Shown piece after piece: positions 40,929 to 51,945 of a DNA stretch of 64,000 nt. Source of the stretch: Terriglobales bacterium (GTDB lineage Bacteria; Acidobacteriota; Terriglobia; Terriglobales; Acidobacteriaceae); the NCBI GenBank assembly GCA_025936825.1, contig JAICSO010000009.1, forward strand, positions 124,001 through 188,000. The letters run 5' to 3'. The position numbers and the translations under genes were made by a program. The notes below the pieces were generated by a model. That model did no database searches, was not told the DNA's origin, and worked only from the letters and a program-made list of their open reading frames with translations. How positions within the stretch are numbered: position 1 is the stretch's first letter; each line of letters starts with the position of its first letter.

Positions 40929-42134
40929 CTAAGCGGAACGACGACCTTCCGGCATACCTGCGCTTTGCCATGTAACTGCGCGGCTGTCTGCCGCAAGCGG
41001 ATCAAGAACCTGCCGATAGGCTGCGATGGTTTGTTCGGCAGCTTTCCGCCAGGAGAAGTCCGCAGCCCGCGCCAAGGCGCGCTTACGCCAGCGTTCCCGC
41101 TCTTCCGGGTTCGTCAGGAGTAGTGCGATGGCTTGAGACATGCCTCGCGAATCCTTAGGATCGAAGATCAACGCGCCATCACCCGCCACTTCGGCGAGTG
41201 ATCCGCCGCTTGAAGTAATCACCGGGCAGGCGCACGACATGGCTTCCAGGATGGGCAATCCGAATCCTTCATACAACGAAGTCATTAGAAACAGCTCCGC
41301 ATTCCGCAGCAACGCCCCGATGTCCTCGACCGGCATATATCCCAGGTAGCGGACGTCGACCTGCGACAGCACGGCAGGATTCTTGAGATTCTCGATCGCA
41401 GTTCTAGGCCCATAGATGGCGAGTTGAATTCGTCGGCCGAGGGCGCGCGATGCCGAGGCCACAGCTTCTATGGCCGTGTCCAGGTTTTTCGTTCGCCAAT
41501 TGCAGCCCGCACTGCCAACCACGGCGTACGGCGGACACACTCGATAGGTTTGCTCCAACCTTTCCGTTTCGCGCTGCGACCCGTTACTGTGAAACGCGTC
41601 GTGGGATGCAGCGAGGTGAACGGTCGTGATTCTGGTGGCGGGCACACCTAAGATCTTTTCGACGTCATGTGCTGTGTTGAGGGAATCAGTGATGATATGC
41701 CGAGTGCGTAGCGCGGCCACGCGGCACCCCAGCTTTACCCAGGGCACCGCAGCCAGTTGCTTATACCAGTCTCGCGTGCGGAACAGAAAAGGGATCAGGT
41801 CGTGCACTGTGATGACTAAGGGGCACGGCAAGAATAACGGCACTCCATATTGGAAAGGGCTGTGAAACAAATCAATATGTAGGGCCCTGCACAGGGTTCT
41901 TAGTTCGTATTGCGAGCCCAGTGACAATTTGCTTGAGCGTACCGCGACGCGCGAGAGGCGGGCAGCGGGACAAAAGGGAACAGGCTTGCCGGCCTCTTCA
42001 AACACGTACAGCTGCAACTCCGAATCAGCGGCACAGATTGCGTTCAGCAATTGCCTTATATAAGTTCCTACGCCTGACTGGTTATACCAACGGGCGTCGA
42101 ATGCAATGCGCATATCTGATCCGAGCGGCCGCAT
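40929..42134 (-). CDS. GT4-like glycosyltransferase (paralogue B)
   Basis: A 401-residue GT-B glycosyltransferase. ATG 42134 overlaps the stop of the polymerase gene by one base (TGATG), whereas ATG 42113 gives the family-like MRIAFDARWYNQSG; the former is favoured by coupling and the latter by homology. It shares with its neighbour GVGTY near the N-terminus, DLIPFLFRTRDWYKQL, NWRTKNLDTAIEAV and LYEGFGLPILEAMSCACPVI. These two clearly derive from one ancestor. They probably add successive, possibly similar, sugars to the repeat unit. Confidence 0.9.
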   Translation of the reverse strand: MRPLGSDMRIAFDARWYNQSGVGTYIRQLLNAICAADSELQLYVFEEAGKPVPFCPAARLSRVAVRSSKLSLGSQYELRTLCRALHIDLFHSPFQYGVPLFLPCPLVITVHDLIPFLFRTRDWYKQLAAVPWVKLGCRVAALRTRHIITDSLNTAHDVEKILGVPATRITTVHLAASHDAFHSNGSQRETERLEQTYRVCPPYAVVGSAGCNWRTKNLDTAIEAVASASRALGRRIQLAIYGPRTAIENLKNPAVLSQVDVRYLGYMPVEDIGALLRNAELFLMTSLYEGFGLPILEAMSCACPVITSSGGSLAEVAGDGALIFDPKDSRGMSQAIALLLTNPEERERWRKRALARAADFSWRKAAEQTIAAYRQVLDPLAADSRAVTWQSAGMPEGRRSA

Positions 42135-43513
42135 CAGACTGCTGTATCAGCCGTGGTGTGCAGCCTTTCCATCCTTGATCGAACGGCCAGCCCTACAGGG
42201 AACCAGAGCCAGCATGCCAGAGGGAAAACGTCGTGCAGCGCAGCAAAGGTCATCACCGCGGAAAACCCAACGACCACTCCAAGAGCCACAAGGTCCAGCT
42301 TTGTCGGCTCGGGCCGTAGATACCGCACCAGGGATACGAGAAATGCTATGAAGCAAATTACGGTGCCGATGCCATATTCGGCGGCGAAAGTCAGATACGT
42401 ATCCTCGACGGAGAAGGCGGTTCCCTCGGTCTTAACCGCAAGTTTGCCCGCGTTTCCCGGACCAACGCCGAAAGGGTGTTGCGCAATGAACTGAATCCCC
42501 TCAATGATCGACTCGCGATGGCCCTGGGCGGAGGGATCTTCGCCGGATTTCGTTGATTTGAGATAGTCTGTCAAGCCCAGCACTGGAATTGCAGCGATAA
42601 ACAAGGCGAGCATCACTGCCCCAGCTTTTAATAGCCGCCGAGTTTCTCCTAATTGGACGGACACAAAACCCAGTGCAACCGCAGTCCCCACCCACGCGGA
42701 ACGCGTTACGGTGCAGATAAGACCGGCCGCGAGCATTAGGCCTGGGATCGTCTTACGGGAATAAATCCACCATATGACCAGCGCCGCCATACACAGAGGT
42801 GCAAACTGAAGGGGACCAAACATCGTCGATGATTCGCGCAGACCTAAGTACCCTTGCGCGTGGAAGGCCGCATCAAGCGCATTTCCGTCAGTACCACCTC
42901 TGCTGACGGCAAGGTACAGAACCGTTCTCGGGCCTTCGCCAATAATGAATACCTCTACCATACCGAGAACTGCCAAAAGCGACACAATCCAAACAGCTCG
43001 GGTCGCCCAGTATTGCTCTCGGTCGCCGTCCAGCGTCGTGAGGCGGCCGGCGGCGTACGCGATCACAAAGTTAAAGTCCGACAGCAGCGCCAGCAGAGAT
43101 CCTCCGAAGATGAAATGTGCCGTCGCCAAACCGAAGCACGCCAGCAAGAGCCAATCCGGTCTCGTAAGGTGAATGCCATTCTTGCACCAGAGACCAAACG
43201 CGATTAACAACAGCGCGCCCCGGTCTGCCCCCTCAAGCGCACCGATGTATGGGGGGCCAAAAAATTTGGCAAGCAGAAAAAGCAAGGTGTACGTGGGAAT
43301 GAAAGCCAAAAACAAACCCAAACCCTGAGTTGGATATTTGAAAGTCGCCCAAAGCACCAATACGCTCGCCGTGGCCACAGTCACCAGCAGCAACGACATG
43401 CCGATCACGCCCAGGAGGGCAATGAACACTACTGCACATCCCGCAGAACTGATTGCCAGCAGCTTGCGCAGGCCGCTTCGCGGCCCTTCAACTGTTTGAA
43501 ACGTCGTCCCCAT
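42134..43513 (-). CDS. O-antigen ligase/polymerase family (Wzy-like) membrane protein
   Basis: A 459-residue protein with 11-13 predicted membrane helices and the periplasmic O-antigen ligase (PF04932) region: LICTVTRSAWVGTAVALGFV, then a loop with HRESIIEGIQFIAQHPFGVG ending in GNAGKLAV. It probably polymerises or ligates repeat units at the outer face of the inner membrane. It has a short AT-rich leader (AATTAATAATTAATG on the minus strand), different from the compact junctions elsewhere in the cluster; an internal promoter is possible there. The gene symbol is withheld since Wzy and WaaL cannot be told apart by eye. Confidence 0.82.
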   Translation of the reverse strand: MGTTFQTVEGPRSGLRKLLAISSAGCAVVFIALLGVIGMSLLLVTVATASVLVLWATFKYPTQGLGLFLAFIPTYTLLFLLAKFFGPPYIGALEGADRGALLLIAFGLWCKNGIHLTRPDWLLLACFGLATAHFIFGGSLLALLSDFNFVIAYAAGRLTTLDGDREQYWATRAVWIVSLLAVLGMVEVFIIGEGPRTVLYLAVSRGGTDGNALDAAFHAQGYLGLRESSTMFGPLQFAPLCMAALVIWWIYSRKTIPGLMLAAGLICTVTRSAWVGTAVALGFVSVQLGETRRLLKAGAVMLALFIAAIPVLGLTDYLKSTKSGEDPSAQGHRESIIEGIQFIAQHPFGVGPGNAGKLAVKTEGTAFSVEDTYLTFAAEYGIGTVICFIAFLVSLVRYLRPEPTKLDLVALGVVVGFSAVMTFAALHDVFPLACWLWFPVGLAVRSRMERLHTTADTAV

Positions 43514-43545
43514 TAATTATTAATTTAAGAGAGCATTGCTGAGTG

Positions 43546-44754
43546 TCAGCTGGCCGTTGCCGATCGAAGTACCTGGAGTGTTTGTTCCGCGCATCTTTGC
43601 CAACTAAACGTGCTGGCACGCGCCTTGCCGGCGGACGCAAGACGCTGTCGCACATCATCGTGCTCCAGCACTTCCTCGATCCTTGCGGCCATGTCTTCTA
43701 CCGAGTAGGGATCGAAGTACAAAAGTTCGCCACCAGATACTTCAGGCAGGCACGATGAATTGGAGCAGATTACTGGTGCCCCGCACGCCATTGCTTCCAG
43801 CAGGGGCAGGCAGAACCCCTCGTACAAAGAAGGAATAACGACTAGGGTCGCACATTTGAGCAGAATCGCTAGCTCAGGATCACTTAAAGGGCCGGTGAAT
43901 ACCACACGCTCAGGTGGCTGACAGTGGCTCGCGGCTGCAACAATACGCTCGTGTCCCCAGCCGTTTTCCCCTACCAGCACCAAAGCGGTATCTAGATTCT
44001 TGTTGTTGCCGACGAGTGCGCGGTAGGCGTTGATCAGTCGTTCAAGATTCTTTCGCTCCTGGATCCTGCCGTGGTGCAGTATGAATGGTTGCCTGATTCC
44101 CAACTTGTTTAATAGTGGGTCGCGCTCCGAAGGATCTACCGGGTCGTTGTTAAATATTTTGTTGTCACACGCCAGGTACACCACATGCACTTTCGATTCT
44201 GGTAAGCGGAACACGTTAACCAGGTCCTGCTTGGAATGCTGTGAATCCGTGATGACGGCGCGAGACAGTCTGGCGCACATTGCAAACTCGCGCTTCAGTG
44301 CCTGTGCTCTTGGAACATTTGGAAAGACCACCGGGATGATGTCGTGAATCGTGGTGACTGCGGGAATTAGGCCACCGATGGGAATTGTGTTGGCTGACGG
44401 GCAAAACAGCACATCAGCCTTGCTCTTGCGAGCGGACCAGCAGGCGCCTCCATATCTCCAGAGCCGTCCGATGCGCAGCAAAGTTGTGTTGTAAGGCCTA
44501 AATCCGTCAGTAGCTGTGAACTGGTTTGCATCACTAGCTACCGTGGAAGACACCAGCGGCCTGAAATGCATTTCTCCTTCCTGCGCAACCTCCCTGAAAT
44601 ACGAGAGAAGATTTCGAGCATAGACGTAGATGCCGTTATTCCGAAACCGACTTAGCAATGGCCACGTGTCGAAGGCAATGGTGCAGTGACGGCCATTGCC
44701 GTTTCGTGGTTGAACGAGATTGCTGCTGATATGGTTCACTGGCAACTCAGGCAT
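43546..44754 (-). CDS. GT4-family glycosyltransferase
   Basis: A 402-residue GT-B enzyme. An N-terminal extension of about 25 residues precedes IAFDTWPLLSRFRNNGIYVY; then TIHDIIPVVFPNVPRA, LHHGRIQERKNLERLINAY and the catalytic LYEGFCLPLLEAMACGAPVI. It resembles mannosyl- or rhamnosyl-transferases of capsule clusters. Its start overlaps the flippase stop by 8 bp. It likely acts on lipid-linked intermediates in the cytoplasm; the donor might be the GDP-6-deoxyhexose made by gmd/rmd, but this is inference. Confidence 0.9.
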   Translation of the reverse strand: MPELPVNHISSNLVQPRNGNGRHCTIAFDTWPLLSRFRNNGIYVYARNLLSYFREVAQEGEMHFRPLVSSTVASDANQFTATDGFRPYNTTLLRIGRLWRYGGACWSARKSKADVLFCPSANTIPIGGLIPAVTTIHDIIPVVFPNVPRAQALKREFAMCARLSRAVITDSQHSKQDLVNVFRLPESKVHVVYLACDNKIFNNDPVDPSERDPLLNKLGIRQPFILHHGRIQERKNLERLINAYRALVGNNKNLDTALVLVGENGWGHERIVAAASHCQPPERVVFTGPLSDPELAILLKCATLVVIPSLYEGFCLPLLEAMACGAPVICSNSSCLPEVSGGELLYFDPYSVEDMAARIEEVLEHDDVRQRLASAGKARASTFSWQRCAEQTLQVLRSATAS

Positions 44755-46270
44755 TTGCCTTGGGCAAGATTGGAACGGCTTTCAGCAAAGTGCGCATCCT
44801 CGTGCGCGACGGAGCGTCGAGTGCCCAGTGCCAGGTGATCGCGGTAAAGAGGCCAACGATGGCGACGAAGAACAAGATTTTCAAACCTAGCCCACTTACG
44901 AGGGTGGCCAGTAACAGTGCTGCTGCTCCCGCGCCCATTGTCATCCACAAGCGCGGTGCAAGCACGGCTCTGAGAAAAAAGAATAGAACAACCGCTTCTG
45001 CGCTCAGTCGAATCGTCCACGCCAGCGCAGCCCCTTCAATACCGCGCATCCGCACTCCCCAGTAGAGCAGCGCCAGATAGCAGGGCACTTCAATCAGGTG
45101 CAGTTTGGCCGTGAGGTCGGGCCGACCAGACGCCTGCAGCAGCGCATATGGCATATTCGCAAGGCTGTTCGTGAACACTCCGATTGCCAATATCTGCAAG
45201 ACGACTGTACTGCGACCTGCGAAATCTGCGCCTAGCCAGAGAGTCAGTCCCTCACGGGCGCCCAACACAATTCCGAGAATGCTTGGGAACAAGATCGCGA
45301 AGGTGCTCGTAAGGCTTCGTTCATAAAGTGATGTGGTGCGCGGATGATCTTCAACTGCGAGCGCCTCCGAGAACGCGGGAAACAAAACTCCCGATAACGC
45401 AGCAGGGACAAGCCATAGCTTTGTGACCGCGTCAAAGGGCGCTGCGTAATAGGCGACCGCGGAAATCGAAACCACTGACCCAATCACAAAGCGGTCGAGA
45501 TATACCATTACCGGCCCGACGATATTGCTCACGGTCAGCCAACTACCGAAGCCGATGAGGGCTCGAAATGCCGCTTTGTCCCATGTGACATCGAACGAGA
45601 ACCCGGTCACGCAACGCCGGCAGACCGCGAAGTGTAGCGCGCAGTTCGCAAGACGCGCGACCGCCAGGGTCAAAACGATGGGGTAAAGGCTGCGTGAGAA
45701 CGGCAGCACCGCGAGGGGCGCAAGATAGCTGATGAATCCGAAGGCTACGCGTAAGGCGTTCACGGCGGCAAAATTCTGCTGCGCCTCCAGCATTCCTCGC
45801 AAACCAGAGGTTAGCGTGACAAACGGCACGGCGACAGCCAGCCATAGCAAGCTGCGCAAAACTTCCGACTGCAATGCGGCCGGGATTTTTAGCGCGGAGT
45901 GCGTGAGCCATGGTGCCAAAGCAAACAGCACCCCGCCGAAGCACACGCCGAGCAAGAGCATGCAGGCTATGGCTGTCCACACCAGGTTTGCCGCGCCTTC
46001 GCTGTCACGTAAGGCAATTTTTTCCGCCAGCAGTTTGGTTACGGCGCGCCCAATTCCAAAATCGAAGAGGCTGAAGTAACCGACCAGAATCCAAACGAGC
46101 GTAAGGACGCCAAATCTATCTACACCCAGGTGGTGTATTAGAACCGGAATTGCGACCGCTGCAAGCGCTAGCGGCAACAATTGTCCGGCAAAATTCCACA
46201 GACTGTTGCGAACAACACTGGGCCGACGAGTACTTGTCGGTGGTGGCGCGACGTTTGCTGGCTGATTCAC
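44747..46270 (-). CDS. wzx: Wzx-type flippase (MOP superfamily)
   Basis: A 507-residue polytopic protein with about 14 hydrophobic segments, starting at GTG with a GTGA overlap to the methyltransferase. The N-terminus SVVRNSLWNFAGQLLPLALA and FGVLTLVWILVGYFSLFDFG are characteristic of polysaccharide flippases (PST family). It moves the lipid-linked repeat unit across the inner membrane for polymerisation. It is translationally coupled with genes on both sides. Function as a lipid-glycan flippase is strongly supported by context. Confidence 0.9.
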   Translation of the reverse strand: MNQPANVAPPPTSTRRPSVVRNSLWNFAGQLLPLALAAVAIPVLIHHLGVDRFGVLTLVWILVGYFSLFDFGIGRAVTKLLAEKIALRDSEGAANLVWTAIACMLLLGVCFGGVLFALAPWLTHSALKIPAALQSEVLRSLLWLAVAVPFVTLTSGLRGMLEAQQNFAAVNALRVAFGFISYLAPLAVLPFSRSLYPIVLTLAVARLANCALHFAVCRRCVTGFSFDVTWDKAAFRALIGFGSWLTVSNIVGPVMVYLDRFVIGSVVSISAVAYYAAPFDAVTKLWLVPAALSGVLFPAFSEALAVEDHPRTTSLYERSLTSTFAILFPSILGIVLGAREGLTLWLGADFAGRSTVVLQILAIGVFTNSLANMPYALLQASGRPDLTAKLHLIEVPCYLALLYWGVRMRGIEGAALAWTIRLSAEAVVLFFFLRAVLAPRLWMTMGAGAAALLLATLVSGLGLKILFFVAIVGLFTAITWHWALDAPSRTRMRTLLKAVPILPKANA

Positions 46271-47085
46271 TTAGCCAACTCCAGGCAGACGACTGCTTCC
46301 GCCGCCGCCAACTCCGTTAATGAGCCATCCTGTTGCGATGAATCGAAGTATCGTGCTTCGCTGCATTCATCAGCCGAAGCCGTGTTCCATCCAGCCGAGG
46401 TGTATCGGAAATACTGGGTGCGGCACGCCTCGGGACGAAACGCATCCAGCAGCATCTGCACCCGGGTGGCGTCAAATACCTGTAGCCATCCATGATCGGC
46501 CGCCCGACCGAACGGCACCGTCAGATACAGGACTCCTCCAGGTTTCAAAACACGATGTAACTCGGCAAGTGCCTGAAGCTGCGATTCTGGGCTGTGCTCG
46601 TTCTTCGTGGCGTCCGCCGTATAAAACTGGGTATTGTCCATGCCCACGTGCTCCAACGTCGAAATGCAGGCTATCCAGTCGAAGTAGTTGTCGCGGAAAC
46701 AACAGTCGCGAATGTCTCCATAGACGTACGAAATGCCGCGTCGCCAATAGCAATCTGCTTCAGGGGCGAGAGTGAGAATAGAGATTGCCTTGTTCTTCAG
46801 CTTGGGATGAGAGAGTACGAAGTCGTAATTGAGAACGGATCCGGCATCGAGCAATCTGCCCTCAGCAGTCGGCAATCGTGAAAAGAACCAAGGATACTCA
46901 ACTGCGCGCTCATCCAACCACAATCCCCAGCCTTCTGGAAGCACGTCTGGCGGAAGCGAGGCAGTTACGTATTGCGGCAACTGGGTCTGGCGGTAAGAAA
47001 GATATCCGCGTCCAAAAGGTCGTCGCGTGTACCTTTGGAACACGCCCGATTTAAAGCGCCGCATCGAGGAGGACAATTTGCTCAT
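46267..47085 (-). CDS. Class I SAM-dependent methyltransferase
   Basis: About 272 residues; the start at ATG 47085 forms an ATGA overlap with the upstream glycosyltransferase, while an earlier in-frame start would overlap that gene by 94 bp. The methyltransferase core begins with LLDAGSVLNYDFVL (SAM motif I variant with Ser in place of Gly), followed by DIRDCCFRDNYFDWIACISTL and the LHRVLKPGGVLYLTVPFG strand typical of Methyltransf_11 proteins. It may O-methylate the polysaccharide or its precursor. Motif I is atypical for the usual DxGxGxG. Confidence 0.78.
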   Translation of the reverse strand: MSKLSSSMRRFKSGVFQRYTRRPFGRGYLSYRQTQLPQYVTASLPPDVLPEGWGLWLDERAVEYPWFFSRLPTAEGRLLDAGSVLNYDFVLSHPKLKNKAISILTLAPEADCYWRRGISYVYGDIRDCCFRDNYFDWIACISTLEHVGMDNTQFYTADATKNEHSPESQLQALAELHRVLKPGGVLYLTVPFGRAADHGWLQVFDATRVQMLLDAFRPEACRTQYFRYTSAGWNTASADECSEARYFDSSQQDGSLTELAAAEAVVCLELAK

Positions 47086-48227
47086 CCGAAGTTCGTCGAT
47101 GGGAGCGCGCTTGGAGCCGTACTCGCGAGAACTTGCTCGTATATTTCCGTACAACTTTTTGCAGTTCTCGACCAAGTGAAGCGCAGAAGATTTTCGAAAC
47201 CACGGCGCACCATCTCCTCGCGAAGAGTGTTGTCAGTGAATGCGCGGTACATGGCTTCACCAAAGGCCTGGGCGTTGCGGGCGTCTGCATACAACGCGGC
47301 TTCCCCTCCAACTTCCGGCAGCGATGCGGCATTCGAGGAGACCACCGGCACACCGCAAGCCATGGCTTCGAGAACTGTGAACCCAAATCCTTCGTATAAA
47401 GACGGACAGGCGTAGACTCGCGCACACGAATAGAGTGCCGACAGCTCGGGATCCTCGACGAAGCCCGTGAGCACTAGATGGCTGGAGATGCCCAACTCCA
47501 TGGCAAGATTCCTCAATTCGCGCTCGCCCTCTCCAATCGGGCCTGTAATTACCAGTTGTGCATCCCCGCCCTTCTCCAAAAATGCCTTGAACGAGCGCAA
47601 AAGTCCGGCATGATTCTTTCGCTGCTTATAGATCCCGGTATAGAAGATGTATTCCCCTCGGACGCCGTATTTCGCGAGAACGCGCTCTGCAACCGCAGGT
47701 TCCGCAGCTCTCCCCAGCGTGTTGTCAGCTGCCGGGTACACAACAAACACCTTTTCGGGATCAATGCCTAGGTAGCGCACAATCTCATTTTTCGAAAATA
47801 CCGAGTCGGTAATGATTCTTTTGCTCAGCCGAACGGACGCTCGCATCATCAAGCTGTAATACATTCTTCCCAATCGCGAATCCAGGTCTTCGGGGCACGC
47901 AAGGTAAATCACATCGTGAATAGTAACCACTGACGGACAAACTTGAAAAAGGGGAATCATGAAATGCGGCGAATGCAACAGGTCGACCTTTTCTTCGCGA
48001 AGAATGCGCGGAAGCTCGATCTGCTCGCCAACTGAGTAATAACCTGACCGGGGAACGAGTACCTTCACATTGGAACCTTGCCAGCAGGGAATGCCCTTTG
48101 CGTCAGACGGCAGCAAGAGCACGAACTCGTGATTGCTCTCCTCTTTGAGCATGGTGTCGACCAAGCACTTCATGTATCGTCCGATTCCAGGATTCCCGAT
48201 TCGCCGCAAGTCGAAGGCAATTTTCAT
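47082..48227 (-). CDS. GT4-family glycosyltransferase
   Basis: A 381-residue GT-B enzyme beginning MKIAFDLRRIGNPGIGRYMK. It has VVTIHDVIYLACPEDL, a nucleotide-binding domain starting IFYTGIYKQRKNHAGLLRSF and the catalytic region LYEGFGFTVLEAMACGVPVV. It is related to mannosyltransferases of the GT4 family. The gene lies between rmd and the methyltransferase and is translationally coupled to the latter. It probably contributes one glycosidic bond of the repeat unit. Confidence 0.9.
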   Translation of the reverse strand: MKIAFDLRRIGNPGIGRYMKCLVDTMLKEESNHEFVLLLPSDAKGIPCWQGSNVKVLVPRSGYYSVGEQIELPRILREEKVDLLHSPHFMIPLFQVCPSVVTIHDVIYLACPEDLDSRLGRMYYSLMMRASVRLSKRIITDSVFSKNEIVRYLGIDPEKVFVVYPAADNTLGRAAEPAVAERVLAKYGVRGEYIFYTGIYKQRKNHAGLLRSFKAFLEKGGDAQLVITGPIGEGERELRNLAMELGISSHLVLTGFVEDPELSALYSCARVYACPSLYEGFGFTVLEAMACGVPVVSSNAASLPEVGGEAALYADARNAQAFGEAMYRAFTDNTLREEMVRRGFENLLRFTWSRTAKSCTEIYEQVLASTAPSALPSTNFG

Positions 48228-48254
48228 TGGAGGAGGGTTGATGAGGTGTGGGCG

Positions 48255-49259
48255 CTACTGCTTGGTTTGCGACATCGCGGGAAGTGGATCGGCTTCTATC
48301 GCAGGCTGGCACGACGTGGGTTTGTCTTCCGCGATCTTCTCTCGCCAGTAGTCAAGAAGGTCCTTAAGAGTCTGCCGAAGTGGGATCTTAGGCCTCCAAT
48401 CAATCGTGGAACGGATCTTCTCCGGGCTTCCGCAGACCACTTCCACTTCTCCGGCGCGGCGGCGCGCTTCCTGTGACTCTATTCTTATCTTTAGCCCTGA
48501 AATACTGACGAGTTCGTCGATCAACTCCCGGATCGATTGCGCCCTGCCGCTGCAGACGTTATAGATGTCGCCAGGGGTTCCCTTGATGAGAAGTTCAAAA
48601 TATGCTTCGACAACGTCTCGCACGTCGGTAAAGTCGCGCCGGACGTGAGTGTTCCCTACTATCAGCGTCGGCTCGCGCATGCCGGCTTCCATCTCCGCAA
48701 ACTGTTTCGCGATGGAGGACAGCACGTAGTCCGGTGTTTGTCTTGGTCCCGCATGATTGAACGATCGCGCTGTAATAACTCCACCTTCGGCAGCTTTTCG
48801 ATATTGCACTGCAAGCAATTCGGCCATCGCCTTGCTCGCGGCGTAGGGGTTCTCCGGTCCAAGAGAGCTGGTTTCGCTCAGCGGCTGTGAACTGGCGGCA
48901 TATACCTGCGCAGTGCTGATGTTCAGAACTCTCGCCGGTTGCGGCAGGGTCATGGCCGCTTCAAGCACGTTGAAGGTACCCAGAACATTCACTTCATAGG
49001 CCAGCCGCGGTTGCCGCCACGATTCTGCGACAGACGAAATCGCCGCCAGATGACATACGTGGGTAGGCCGGAACTCCTGGACTGCTGCACGTACCGCTTC
49101 CGAATCCCTGACATCCACCCGATAACCGATGACGTCAGCGCTGCGCGCGAACACGCCAGTTCCAAGTACGGCGACGTTCGCGGAGCGGCCACTGAGGTGC
49201 GCAACCAGATGCGTGCCGACAAAACCCGAGCCGCCGGTGATTAAGAATCGAGGGGACAA
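48255..49259 (-). CDS. rmd: GDP-4-dehydro-6-deoxy-D-mannose reductase (SDR)
   Basis: A 334-residue extended SDR enzyme starting at TTG with AAGAAGG upstream. It has the Rossmann motif FLITGGSGFVGTHLVAHL, catalytic YAASKAMAE, and HAGPRQTPDYVLSSIAKQ typical of Rmd/GMER-like reductases that make GDP-D-rhamnose (or a related sugar) from the Gmd product. It sits 23 bp downstream of gmd, giving the two-step pathway from GDP-mannose. Epimerase alternatives (GDP-fucose synthase) are possible but less likely on motif grounds. Confidence 0.83.
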   Translation of the reverse strand: MSPRFLITGGSGFVGTHLVAHLSGRSANVAVLGTGVFARSADVIGYRVDVRDSEAVRAAVQEFRPTHVCHLAAISSVAESWRQPRLAYEVNVLGTFNVLEAAMTLPQPARVLNISTAQVYAASSQPLSETSSLGPENPYAASKAMAELLAVQYRKAAEGGVITARSFNHAGPRQTPDYVLSSIAKQFAEMEAGMREPTLIVGNTHVRRDFTDVRDVVEAYFELLIKGTPGDIYNVCSGRAQSIRELIDELVSISGLKIRIESQEARRRAGEVEVVCGSPEKIRSTIDWRPKIPLRQTLKDLLDYWREKIAEDKPTSCQPAIEADPLPAMSQTKQ

Positions 49260-49282
49260 GAGAACCTTCTTACGGCAGAGTG

Positions 49283-51693
<2,411 letters not shown>

Positions 51694-51945
51694 CTAAGCT
51701 GAATCCGCATTCTTTCGACCGGCGCTAGCGTGCATAGCTTCGCCCTCTCACTTACATCGCGGAGATGCGAGCAAGCCATAAACCAGCTCCCGGACTCAAT
51801 CCCAAAACTCTGGCGACCAGCTGCAGTCGCACATTTCTCCTGGATTGAATGAGTTTGGATGGTTTACGGCGGGAACTCAGTTGTACGGACTTGAGGTAAG
51901 TGCCGTCGATTTCACGCCTTGACCGCAAAACGCAGGGCCACACAG

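Noticed and set aside
51752-51943. A 63-codon minus-strand frame upstream of wzz
   Set aside because: No ribosome site, basic random-looking composition and no recognisable feature; treated as intergenic sequence.
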